The position numbers and the translations under genes were made by a program. The notes under the pieces are model-generated. The model was not told the origin of the DNA. It searched no databases and saw only the letters and a program-made list of their open reading frames with translations. This document shows positions 25,603-34,220 of a stretch of DNA of 64,000 nucleotides, piece after piece (the stretch's first letter is position 1; every line of letters starts with the position of its first letter). This stretch comes from Geomonas anaerohicana (GTDB taxonomy: Bacteria; Desulfobacterota; Desulfuromonadia; Geobacterales; Geobacteraceae): assembly GCF_016458305.1 (NCBI RefSeq), contig NZ_JAEMHL010000005.1, forward strand, positions 238,204 to 302,203, read 5' to 3'.

Positions 25603-26685
25603 ATGAAAGTATTTCTTGATACAAATATTTTTTATAACGACTGGTTTATGAAAAATGCAAATTTTAGGTACCTCTTCCATTTTTTGAATAATGAAGGGCA
25701 TTCCTTATTGATATCTAAGCTAGTAATTGAAGAAGCCGAAAACATTAGGAATAGAGAGCTGTCGGAATCTTTGTTAGACATAAAAAAATCCATTAACAGG
25801 ATAAACAAACTTAATTATAATGACGTGTATTTTGCTCAAGAAAGCCTAGGTGTCGAAAAGTTTGAACTTTTACCCATGATTAGAAGTAGAACTGAGAATA
25901 TAGAAGAGATCGAATATGAGGGTATCCCGCATTCAGTCGTGGTTGGGAGAGCCCTGATAAACAAAAAACCATTTATTGAGGGGGAGAAAGGGTATAGGGA
26001 TACGCTTATATGGCTTTCATTTATGGACTATCTGGCCAAAAATGACATTGAAGAGGATGTCGTTTTCATCACCCAAAATAAGTCCGACTTCTTCAAGGTC
26101 AAAGATAAAGTCCTGCATTTCCATCAAGACCTTTGTAGTGACATAGAGCATAAAACTCTCAAAGCTAAGATAACTCCATATGCCTCACTTTTTGATTTTG
26201 TTAATAGTGCTATTGATAAGGACGTTCATGCTATTGACCATTATGCATCTGAGAAGTTATTTGAACAATTTATATTTGAAGAAAGCTCAAAGTTTATTAC
26301 CGAAATGTCAAATGTTGATCTCAGTAAACATTTTGGATACACAATATTCGAAACTAATGTAAAAACCATTCTGTCAACTAGGGTTGAAATATACGAAGGT
26401 CTTGAAGATATTGACATACTGCAGACACAAAGACTTGAAGGGGACGATGTTTATGTCAGTTATAGCTACAACCTACGCGGGGTAACTGTCGAAATAGACA
26501 TACCAGAAATTGATTACTTCATGAATAAAATTGAAATTCTTAAAGTAGCAGACGATGTTGATGTTATTTCTGAAGTTGTAACGTTACATTTTTTTATGCG
26601 GCCTTATTTTGATGTTAGCTTCATATATAACGCAAGGCTTGACACTCTTAAGAACTTCGAGGTGGCAAGGATTTGGTTGCGCTGA
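25603..26685 (+). CDS. PIN-domain ribonuclease (DUF4935-like)
   Basis: A 360-residue protein. The N-terminal PIN domain (about 1-170) has acidic residues Asp6 in 'MKVFLDTNIFYNDW', Glu43/44 in 'LVIEEAENI', Asp133 in 'GYRDTLIWLSF' and Asp162 in 'FITQNKSDFF'. This is the DUF4935 arrangement. The remaining 190 residues are an unassigned beta-rich domain. ATG 25603 is preceded by TGGAG; a longer frame upstream has no ribosome site. Likely an RNA-cleaving effector, possibly controlled by the upstream protease. Confidence 0.78.
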   Translation: MKVFLDTNIFYNDWFMKNANFRYLFHFLNNEGHSLLISKLVIEEAENIRNRELSESLLDIKKSINRINKLNYNDVYFAQESLGVEKFELLPMIRSRTENIEEIEYEGIPHSVVVGRALINKKPFIEGEKGYRDTLIWLSFMDYLAKNDIEEDVVFITQNKSDFFKVKDKVLHFHQDLCSDIEHKTLKAKITPYASLFDFVNSAIDKDVHAIDHYASEKLFEQFIFEESSKFITEMSNVDLSKHFGYTIFETNVKTILSTRVEIYEGLEDIDILQTQRLEGDDVYVSYSYNLRGVTVEIDIPEIDYFMNKIEILKVADDVDVISEVVTLHFFMRPYFDVSFIYNARLDTLKNFEVARIWLR

Positions 26686-26740
26686 CAATTCTGTGATTTA
26701 TGGGAAAGCATTTAGACGTTGTTGTTTGCCATATTATATA

Positions 26741-26840
26741 CTCTCTACAACTCACTACTAAGCCAAACCCAATATGTTTACAATATGGTGGCAGACGCGC
26801 CATTAGCGAGTGGCTGTCTACCGGACTCCTTACAAGTTAA
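26741..26840. repeat. Cassette-flanking repeat, copy C (truncated)
   Basis: The left end CTACAACTCACTACTAA (26745-26761) is clear, and internal AGCGAGTGGCTGTCTACC matches copy B weakly. No right end was found. It closes the protease-PIN cassette. The remaining 230 bp up to 27067 hold no recognised gene. Confidence 0.55.
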
Positions 26841-27067
26841 GGGCCTAAAGTTGTGCAGTATTTGGCGAAGGGTTGAAGGCGTTGTGGGGTAATTTTTAGT
26901 GCAGAGTGCCGGGTCGGCGGGGATTTGTTGATTCGATCACACCTTGCAGCCATGATCGCTGAAGAATGTGAAAATCTCCCGTTTGGGCCATTTCAAGCAT
27001 AGGATGCAGTCTTTCATGCAACCTTTTATGTCAGCCGAGAAGCTGATCTATTCCTCGCTATCAGATA

Positions 27068-28789
27068 TTAGGGAGCCCAATATTTTTGGAAATTAGCTCC
27101 GTCAGATTTGGGTCTTGTGGTCGGTTTTTCAATCTGAATTGTCAAGGGGATCGGAAAATCTACTCCAATAATTGCCGCTTCGCCGGGCTTGAGGTTCGGA
27201 AGAAATGCAGAAGCGGAACGATCAATTTCACCGCAAGCACGCTCGACGACTTCACGATCGCGGTCATTGGTAAGTCTATGAACAATAAGGGTTCCCATCT
27301 GACTGAGGACACCTTCCGTTATGTCGCGCGGCCGCTGCGTCGCTAGGCATATATTGATACCGTATTTTCGGCCTTCTTTGGCAATGAGTTCAAAGGCATC
27401 GAGCCTTTCACTGTAATCCTCACTCCCAATATGGCGACCTAAAAAATTGTGAGCCTCATCAACGATCAGCACGAGCGGAGTCCCCTTAAAGAATCTCTCT
27501 CGTGCTTTATTAAGCAAATAACGGCCTATAACATTAGCTATTATCTCACGAGCGTGAAATTCGTATGCAATTCCGCTCACATCTATTCGAATTAAATTTT
27601 CACTGCCCGCTATAAACTCGTCTATTTTGGTGGTCAATTTAGGCTCAGCATCAGCTTGGAAAACGCAACTGAAGGCAGACGACGTTATGATTCCATTGAT
27701 TCGTGTTAACAATGAAGCACAGTAACCTATTTCCGCTTCGTTTGCTCCTTTCCACTTAGGATCGCCATAGTCTTGGACACATTCATTTACAATTTGCTCT
27801 GGTAGTTTACTGATGACAATTGGCTCTCTTGTGTCGTTTATTTGAGAAGCGTGTTTTGTCATTGCATCATAGAAAGGTCTTTTATCTTTAAAAGCCTTAA
27901 CAATGACACCGTTGACCGCTAATCCAGGTTCTAACCTTGCTAACCTGAGGCTTTGAATTGCTGCTCGTAGCTTTGGGCCTTGAACCTTTCCAGAAGGTTC
28001 AAAAAGTGCAACAAAATCTGATTCAGTGAAACAGGTTGAGGGTAATGAACATGATTGAGAGTTGGCTGCTTTTTCTACGGGGTCACCGAGATGGCAATGT
28101 ACTATATTGGTATCAGCAAAACCGCGGTATTCACCAGTGGCATCAAGAAGAATCATTTTTGAATTAAATTTAAGGCATTCCTCAATTATCCGTGAAGTTG
28201 TCCAACTTTTCCCGCCACCAGTAGAACCAAGTATGGCACAATGACGCCCAAAAAGCTTCTCAGGCTTGATGAATACTTTGCTCTCCTGAGCAACGTCGAC
28301 CGAGCCAAGGGCGAGCAGCACAGGGCTTCTCTCTTCACCGTTTTGTTCCATCAACAATGGGAGATCTGCTATAAATTTATGAGGTGCAGCGTAAACTCGG
28401 TCTCCTAAGCGAGGGTAGGATTCAACACCAGCCGTCACTTTAAGGTCATCCATCGCAACAGAACCGAGCAACTGAATCTGTCCTATAGCATCCAACACAG
28501 GCAAACTGGAGTGATCCTGATTGATTGTACGTCTTTCGTGTTCTGGCAGCCGAACTTCAACTATCCGGCCCAGAAGTAGGGTCTGCTGGCCTTCGATTAA
28601 AACAAACTCGCCTACCTCACCTTTACCATATCGTCCACCAGAGAAGTGCGAGCCACTTGGATTCCCTGCTTCAGTAAGATTGACCCTCACAGCATATGCG
28701 TTTATAGATGACAGTATTCCAATAAACAATTCATGGCGTAACAATCCATGAGGAAAGCTATTATCTCTGGTCTCAGCAACAAAATTCAT
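27068..28789 (-). CDS. herA: HerA-like ATPase of a SIR2-HerA system
   Basis: A 573-residue HerA/FtsK-type DNA translocase ATPase. An N-terminal HAS-like barrel (about 1-140) precedes the P-loop 'ILGSTGGGKSWTTSR' (188-195) and the Walker B 'LVLIVDEAHNFLG'. A downstream 'LATQRPRDI' sensor region follows. The start overlaps the stop of the SIR2 gene by 4 bp (ATGA). In known SIR2-HerA systems the ATPase hexamer assembles with SIR2 and controls NAD+ depletion on phage infection. That function is transferred from family knowledge. Confidence 0.88.
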   Translation of the reverse strand: MNFVAETRDNSFPHGLLRHELFIGILSSINAYAVRVNLTEAGNPSGSHFSGGRYGKGEVGEFVLIEGQQTLLLGRIVEVRLPEHERRTINQDHSSLPVLDAIGQIQLLGSVAMDDLKVTAGVESYPRLGDRVYAAPHKFIADLPLLMEQNGEERSPVLLALGSVDVAQESKVFIKPEKLFGRHCAILGSTGGGKSWTTSRIIEECLKFNSKMILLDATGEYRGFADTNIVHCHLGDPVEKAANSQSCSLPSTCFTESDFVALFEPSGKVQGPKLRAAIQSLRLARLEPGLAVNGVIVKAFKDKRPFYDAMTKHASQINDTREPIVISKLPEQIVNECVQDYGDPKWKGANEAEIGYCASLLTRINGIITSSAFSCVFQADAEPKLTTKIDEFIAGSENLIRIDVSGIAYEFHAREIIANVIGRYLLNKARERFFKGTPLVLIVDEAHNFLGRHIGSEDYSERLDAFELIAKEGRKYGINICLATQRPRDITEGVLSQMGTLIVHRLTNDRDREVVERACGEIDRSASAFLPNLKPGEAAIIGVDFPIPLTIQIEKPTTRPKSDGANFQKYWAP

Positions 28790-30006
28790 CTTCCACCCGT
28801 AATATTCTTGATGTCTTTCATGAGTTTATCAGCTGGAGATAATGATTTGAGATCTGGTACCAATTTCGTGAAATCCGAGAAGGAAGCATTGATGAACCAA
28901 ATGTCTTCACCCTCTCGCGACAAATCTGCTAATTCTTTCCAATATCGACTTGGACCACTTTTGCCATTGATGAAATCTTCTGCGGCATAGTCTGCAATTA
29001 TTAGGCGAAGGTGTGGGTTTGATCTGACAGCAGACAAAATTGGCTCAGCTAGATGGTCATCATTAAAACCGAAACCGGTGACTATTAGGCAGGTGTTAGG
29101 TTCTCGTAAAGCAGCAAAGTATTGCGATACCATTTCCAAATTTGGCTGTAGAAAACTCTGCTGGTATTTACCTTTTGCAGGATAGGTCAGGCAGGCCTCG
29201 CTTGGTTCTGGGTTTTGTTTTTCTACGACGCGTCCTTCTGGGGTATGTGCCCAGTTTACGGACCCATGCAGCTTGTAAAGAAGAAAAACCCCTTCGAGAT
29301 AGCTACCTTGATCCTCACTTGATCTCGGCCTTCGGACTATATCATAGCAAAAAAAGCGCGGATCAAAGAAGCGTGGCTGGGTAAAGGAAAACCCGTCTAT
29401 AACTACGAGCCCTATTTCACCGGCAGCCCTCTCAAAGCACAAATCATAATTGGTGCTGAAAATCTTTAAGCGTGAGTCTCGGACTCTGCGCCTGGAGAGA
29501 CGGTGCAAAAAAGTTTTGTGACCATCTAATTCTTTATTTTCTAAGAAAGAAGAGCATTTCTCTAATATTTCTTTTTTGGAATGTTCAACAAGGCCTTTTA
29601 CGGCTAAGTCATCTTCAATTTGCAAGTAGGCATCGCAGCGAGAAAGAAAATCTTCAATATTGGGAGCGGGAGTGGCCAGATCGTATTTGATAGTTCCAGC
29701 TACTTGGACTGCAATTTCACTCGGAGGAGTCCCAATAGCAGCCTTCCACAAATCAAGCATAGTTGGGCCACCAGCTGATCGAGATGTCCCACAACCCGTT
29801 AAGATAATGAGGTTTTGCATCTGCAAAGAGGTCAGTAACGAATCCTTTAATGCCTCAAATGATGCTTTTACATTTTTATTCTCCAGTTCCTGGTTTTCAG
29901 CTTTGGCATCAACAAATAGATTTCGCCATTCCGCTGAGGACGGTGCTTTATATTTTAGCTGTCCTGCTGAAGTGGTAACTCTTGCCGCGGGTGTAGTCCT
30001 CGCCAT
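28786..30006 (-). CDS. SIR2-domain NADase effector
   Basis: A 406-residue protein. Its SIR2 core shows 'LIILTGCGTSRSAGGPTM' (NAD-binding, about 67-83), 'IFSTNYDLCFERA' (Asn/Asp), 'LYKLHGSVNW' (catalytic-type His) and 'VTGFGFNDDHLAEP'. The zinc-binding cysteines of true deacetylases are not evident. It is coupled by a 4-bp overlap to a herA gene, the two-gene SIR2-HerA anti-phage arrangement. It is expected to deplete NAD+ and abort infection. It lies 66 bp after hsdR on the same strand and may share that transcript. Confidence 0.88.
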   Translation of the reverse strand: MARTTPAARVTTSAGQLKYKAPSSAEWRNLFVDAKAENQELENKNVKASFEALKDSLLTSLQMQNLIILTGCGTSRSAGGPTMLDLWKAAIGTPPSEIAVQVAGTIKYDLATPAPNIEDFLSRCDAYLQIEDDLAVKGLVEHSKKEILEKCSSFLENKELDGHKTFLHRLSRRRVRDSRLKIFSTNYDLCFERAAGEIGLVVIDGFSFTQPRFFDPRFFCYDIVRRPRSSEDQGSYLEGVFLLYKLHGSVNWAHTPEGRVVEKQNPEPSEACLTYPAKGKYQQSFLQPNLEMVSQYFAALREPNTCLIVTGFGFNDDHLAEPILSAVRSNPHLRLIIADYAAEDFINGKSGPSRYWKELADLSREGEDIWFINASFSDFTKLVPDLKSLSPADKLMKDIKNITGGR

Positions 30007-30072
30007 ACGTTCTCCCCAATACCTGGTAACTTATTTTCCCGGCAAGAAACAAATACTTGAACGTCTTTCGGA

Positions 30073-33060
30073 TTAATAGTACTGCCGTATATATTCATAG
30101 GCCTTTTCAAATAGCTCCTCATCCTGGTGAAGGCGATATTTAAAGAGCGACTTCCGCAGGGCCTTCTTGACTTCTCGTTCCCCAGCCAGAGTATGCTGCC
30201 AACCAGGGAAACTCACTAGCCGCACAATTTCATCAATATCCGCAACGATTCGCTCAACAATTATCGGTGTTGATTCGCTCTTCACTTCTTGAAACAACTC
30301 GGTTAGTGCAGCCTTGCCACGATCCTCGTCTTCTTCAGGTGGGGTATCCTTTTCTGTTTTGAGCAGGTCTTCGGCTATTTGTAACAGCTGTTTCAGAAAA
30401 TCAATGCTGGTAATGAGCCCTTGTTCTTGGCGGTTCTTCAAATCTTCCAGTCGTTCCGAAAGCAGCTTGAATTTGGGATTACCGATATGTTTACGTAGGC
30501 GGCGAGCAATCTTTATCTCTATCTCTTTAGTCTTTTTCGGGTCGGGGTTACTCAGCACAGCTTCCAGTAAATCAGCATCAAGAATCAGGGTTTCGAGGTC
30601 GTCCCGTAACGTCTCCACGTGCACATTCTGGTGGATGAGTTCGATTGTCTTGGCCCCAAGGGAGTGCCAAATTAGCTTGCCATGCCCGCTAGACGGCTGA
30701 ACTGACTGGTACACCTGGGATAACCAACGGTAGTCGGTTTCATACTGGTTAAGGATCGGGTCTGGAGAAATTGCCTCCCACAGCTTGTTGAGGACACTGA
30801 AATCAGCAGCGAAATTATCCCGCACGGTGTTGTTCGGTAGACATTCTTGGGCTGCGATCAGTCCTTCGTACCCCTGAACGGTTCGATCTATGCCTGGAAA
30901 GAAGACGAGGCACTTCTGCATTGCTTCAGGGAGTTGGCTCTGTAGCTCCTGAATATTGGAAACCACCTTGAGGATATTCTTGTCATCGAACTCTAGCGCC
31001 TTTGCAACGTCATCGAATACGCCCAGATAATCCACGATCAGTCCGTGGGTCTTAGTGTCGCAGAAGGTTCGATTTACCCGACAAATAGCCTGAAGCAGGG
31101 TGTGGTCCCGCATAGGCTTATCGAGGTACATTGCTTGAAGGATCGGGGCGTCAAAGCCCGTCAAGAGCTTCGCTGTAACGATTATCAGCTTTAGCGGGTC
31201 GTTTGGGTCACGGAACCTGTCCAACAGCCGGGTTTCTTCGTCACGTGTACGGCTGTAGGGCTTGTATTGCGGTTCATTCCCGTTGACGGTCATGACAATC
31301 TCGCTTGCCTCCGGAGACAAGAGCTTATCGATTTCGTTTTTGTAGAGTAGGCAACACTCCCGGTCAAAAGCAACAATCTGGCCCTTGAACCCATTCGGTT
31401 CTATTTTACTCTGGAAATGCTGAATAATGTCGGCACAGATCCTCTGAACTCGCTCCGGTGTCTTTACCAGGACGGCCATTTTTGATGCTGCCTTGCTCAG
31501 ATTGTCTTTATCTAGGTCGGACAGTTCTCCGGTTAGCTCGGCATAGGCTTGGTCTATCGCTTCCTTGTCGATGTGCAGTTCAACAAGGCGTGGTTCAAAG
31601 TGCAGGGGTAGCGTAGCGCCATCGCGTATCGATTCTTCAAACCCGTATCGGCTCAAATAGCCACCGGTATCTTCCTCGGCACCGAAGGCGTAGAAGGTAT
31701 TGCGGTCACTGCGGTTGATCGGCGTCCCGGTAAGGCCAAAGAGGAAGGCATTGGGGAGAGCCTGTCTCATTTTGCGGCCAAGATCCCCTTCTTGGGTACG
31801 ATGGGCTTCATCCACTAGGACAATGATGTTGGACCGGTCATTTATGACCCCATCAGCCTCGGCAAACCTGAAGATGGTGGTAATGATAATCTTTCGGACA
31901 TCCTGAGCTAACACGTTCTTCAACTTTTCGCGGGTTCCAGCCTTTTCCAGGTTCGGAATATCTGCCGCCGTAAAGGTGCCTGTAATCTGCGCGTCGAGAT
32001 CGATGCGGTCTACCACGATCAGCACTGTCGGATTTTTAAGTTTCGGGTGCATTCGCAGTTTCTGAGCGGCAAACACCATCAACAAGGACTTTCCTGAGCC
32101 CTGGAAGTGCCATATGAGTCCCTTCCGTGGATACCCTGACAATACGCGCTCAACAACCAAGTTGGTGGCTTCGTACTGCTGGTAACGACAGATGACTTTG
32201 CTTCGATGTTGTTTCTTATGGGTAGCGAATAGCGTGAAGTTAGCGAGGATATCAAGTATGATATGTGGACGCAGCATGCTTTCAACAGCAGCCTTAAGGG
32301 AATGAAGCGGGTGGTGCTGGTGATCGTCATTCCCGTTATCCAAGTTCCATGGCCCCCAGTCTTTTACCGGCAGTCCAATTGAACCGTAGTGGTATTCCTT
32401 ACCCTCTGTCGCCACCGAGAAAACGTTACAGACAAACAGCTCCGGTACAAACTTCTCGTAATCCTCATGCACCTGAAGAGCACCGTCAACCCAGCTTGTG
32501 GCCTTGCGTACCGGCGTTTTTGCCTCGATCAGCACCAACGGCAACCCATTCACCAACAGGATCAAGTCAGCACGTTTTTCAACCGCACCGGCACGAAAGG
32601 TGTACTGCTGGGTCAGTATGAACTGGTTGCGGTCCAGGTTTTCAAAGTCGATAAGTCGTACCGGAACATGCTCGTTGTTCGGACCGAACGGCATGGAACG
32701 TTCACCACGCAACCAAGCAGTCATCTCCTCATTGGCGCGAATTAGCCCGTCAGAACGAACCGAGAGCACAATGGCCCGCAGCTTATAGATCACCTCGTCA
32801 GCAAGGCAGGGTTGCTCTTTGATTTCAGGATTGAGATGAATGAGGGAGTCGCGTAAATAGGATTCAACGAAGACTTCATGGCTCTGGCGAGGAAGCTTGC
32901 TTGGCGAAACATACCGCCAGCCGATACCCTTTGCTGCCCGCCCAACAACGTATGCAGGTGTCGGTTCGTTAACCACTCCTGGCGTGGCCTCTTTGATTGG
33001 GCCAGTGAGTAGATCACGTAGGTAGGCTTCTACAGTGTTGGACTCTGTGAACGAAGTCAT
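30073..33060 (-). CDS. hsdR: Type I restriction enzyme, HsdR subunit
   Basis: A 995-residue motor-nuclease subunit. The PD-(D/E)xK nuclease site is Asp165 and 'LIEAKTP' (Glu179, Lys181). The SF2 translocase follows, with the P-loop 'FQGSGKS' at about 320, the DEAH box 'IIVLVDEAHRTQEG', and later 'FGLTGTP' and 'ITAKLLTGFDAP'-like motifs. The helical C-terminus that docks on the methylase is present, and the length is full. It begins 2 bp after hsdS. It cuts unmodified DNA with HsdM and HsdS. Confidence 0.95.
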   Translation of the reverse strand: MTSFTESNTVEAYLRDLLTGPIKEATPGVVNEPTPAYVVGRAAKGIGWRYVSPSKLPRQSHEVFVESYLRDSLIHLNPEIKEQPCLADEVIYKLRAIVLSVRSDGLIRANEEMTAWLRGERSMPFGPNNEHVPVRLIDFENLDRNQFILTQQYTFRAGAVEKRADLILLVNGLPLVLIEAKTPVRKATSWVDGALQVHEDYEKFVPELFVCNVFSVATEGKEYHYGSIGLPVKDWGPWNLDNGNDDHQHHPLHSLKAAVESMLRPHIILDILANFTLFATHKKQHRSKVICRYQQYEATNLVVERVLSGYPRKGLIWHFQGSGKSLLMVFAAQKLRMHPKLKNPTVLIVVDRIDLDAQITGTFTAADIPNLEKAGTREKLKNVLAQDVRKIIITTIFRFAEADGVINDRSNIIVLVDEAHRTQEGDLGRKMRQALPNAFLFGLTGTPINRSDRNTFYAFGAEEDTGGYLSRYGFEESIRDGATLPLHFEPRLVELHIDKEAIDQAYAELTGELSDLDKDNLSKAASKMAVLVKTPERVQRICADIIQHFQSKIEPNGFKGQIVAFDRECCLLYKNEIDKLLSPEASEIVMTVNGNEPQYKPYSRTRDEETRLLDRFRDPNDPLKLIIVTAKLLTGFDAPILQAMYLDKPMRDHTLLQAICRVNRTFCDTKTHGLIVDYLGVFDDVAKALEFDDKNILKVVSNIQELQSQLPEAMQKCLVFFPGIDRTVQGYEGLIAAQECLPNNTVRDNFAADFSVLNKLWEAISPDPILNQYETDYRWLSQVYQSVQPSSGHGKLIWHSLGAKTIELIHQNVHVETLRDDLETLILDADLLEAVLSNPDPKKTKEIEIKIARRLRKHIGNPKFKLLSERLEDLKNRQEQGLITSIDFLKQLLQIAEDLLKTEKDTPPEEDEDRGKAALTELFQEVKSESTPIIVERIVADIDEIVRLVSFPGWQHTLAGEREVKKALRKSLFKYRLHQDEELFEKAYEYIRQYY

Positions 33061-33062
33061 TT

Positions 33063-34220
33063 TTAACTCCCTGCCAGCCTTGCTAATAGCAGCTGCTTCA
33101 TTTGGGCAATTACTGCTCGACGCGTTACTGTAGCGTTACTCACCATATTTGTTTGTTCAATCTGTGTCAAAAGCTCTTTTTGAACGTCCAATGATGGAAG
33201 CGGTATTTGTACTTTGAGAAGATTGCTAGCATTTACGTTTGCCTGGCTGACACCTTTTGTTGCAAACGAAAGAACCTGCCGACGACCATAGTCGGAATTT
33301 AAAAATAACGTCAAATACTTTGGCTCAAGTTTTGCCGGGTCAGTCTTGATCCGCACAAGATATGATGCAAATACATGCTCTCCTTGGAGAGAATATACCC
33401 CAGTTCTACCAACTAATTCATAACTATTAGTGCGATTAAATAGAACATCGCCAGCGATAAGCTTGTATGATTCAAAGTCCTTGCTGCTTAAGTCAACGTA
33501 TTTGATGTCATTTTCGACACATAGTCCGTTTTCTAAGTTCATCATTCGAAGAATGGGATATTGGCCCTGATCATTTGGATTAATAGAAAGTCCATATTGA
33601 GTGTTCAGAACTGCGGCCCCAAGACTGACAATTGGTGACTTTTGCACCAAAACATTGCCAAGAAAAGCACATGACAGTTGCGATGCCTGTCTCATTAACT
33701 TGTCATATTCGTTGCTTGTATTCTCGATTTCTATTAACAAATCAGCAATGCGTCGCTGCTCCTCGGCCGGCGGCAGAGAAAACTCAAAATCCGCCAAACT
33801 CGTCCAGTTAGTTCGAGGGCTTAGACTGCCCGCAGATGTCCCTACTGCATATTGTAAAAACTCTTCGGTTTGACAGATGAAAGGCAGCAACGCAGGCAAC
33901 AGTTTTTTGGAATCCTTACTTTCAAACACATAGATATCGCCGGAGCAAACTCCGGAAAAATCTGCTACCGCCACCTTGCGCTGATATGCCCGACGCTTGC
34001 CGAATAGCACCTGCCCCGGCTTGAACACACTTGTGAAAGTAACTCCATCCGCAACATTACCCCAACGGCGAATACGCAGGTCTTCAGGATCGATGTGCTC
34101 AAGTCCGATATACCGGTCAAATCCGTCAGCCAGAGGATCACTGCTGCGGACTTTGGAGAGGCGAACGACCTCACCGAACTTCACTTGTTGCCAACCTGAT
34201 TTTAGGGTTTGTTCAATCAT
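33063..34220 (-). CDS. hsdS: Type I specificity subunit HsdS
   Basis: A 385-residue subunit with two target-recognition domains. TRD1 begins 'SGWQQVKFGEVVRLSKVRSS' and ends before 'LPPAEEQRRIADLLIEIENT'. TRD2 begins near 'IVSLGAAVLNTQYGLS' and ends with 'IPLPSLDVQKELLTQIEQ'. The repeated helical spacers set the gap between the two half-sites. The start overlaps hsdM by 4 bp (ATGA). The recognition sequence cannot be predicted from this. Confidence 0.93.
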   Translation of the reverse strand: MIEQTLKSGWQQVKFGEVVRLSKVRSSDPLADGFDRYIGLEHIDPEDLRIRRWGNVADGVTFTSVFKPGQVLFGKRRAYQRKVAVADFSGVCSGDIYVFESKDSKKLLPALLPFICQTEEFLQYAVGTSAGSLSPRTNWTSLADFEFSLPPAEEQRRIADLLIEIENTSNEYDKLMRQASQLSCAFLGNVLVQKSPIVSLGAAVLNTQYGLSINPNDQGQYPILRMMNLENGLCVENDIKYVDLSSKDFESYKLIAGDVLFNRTNSYELVGRTGVYSLQGEHVFASYLVRIKTDPAKLEPKYLTLFLNSDYGRRQVLSFATKGVSQANVNASNLLKVQIPLPSLDVQKELLTQIEQTNMVSNATVTRRAVIAQMKQLLLARLAGS

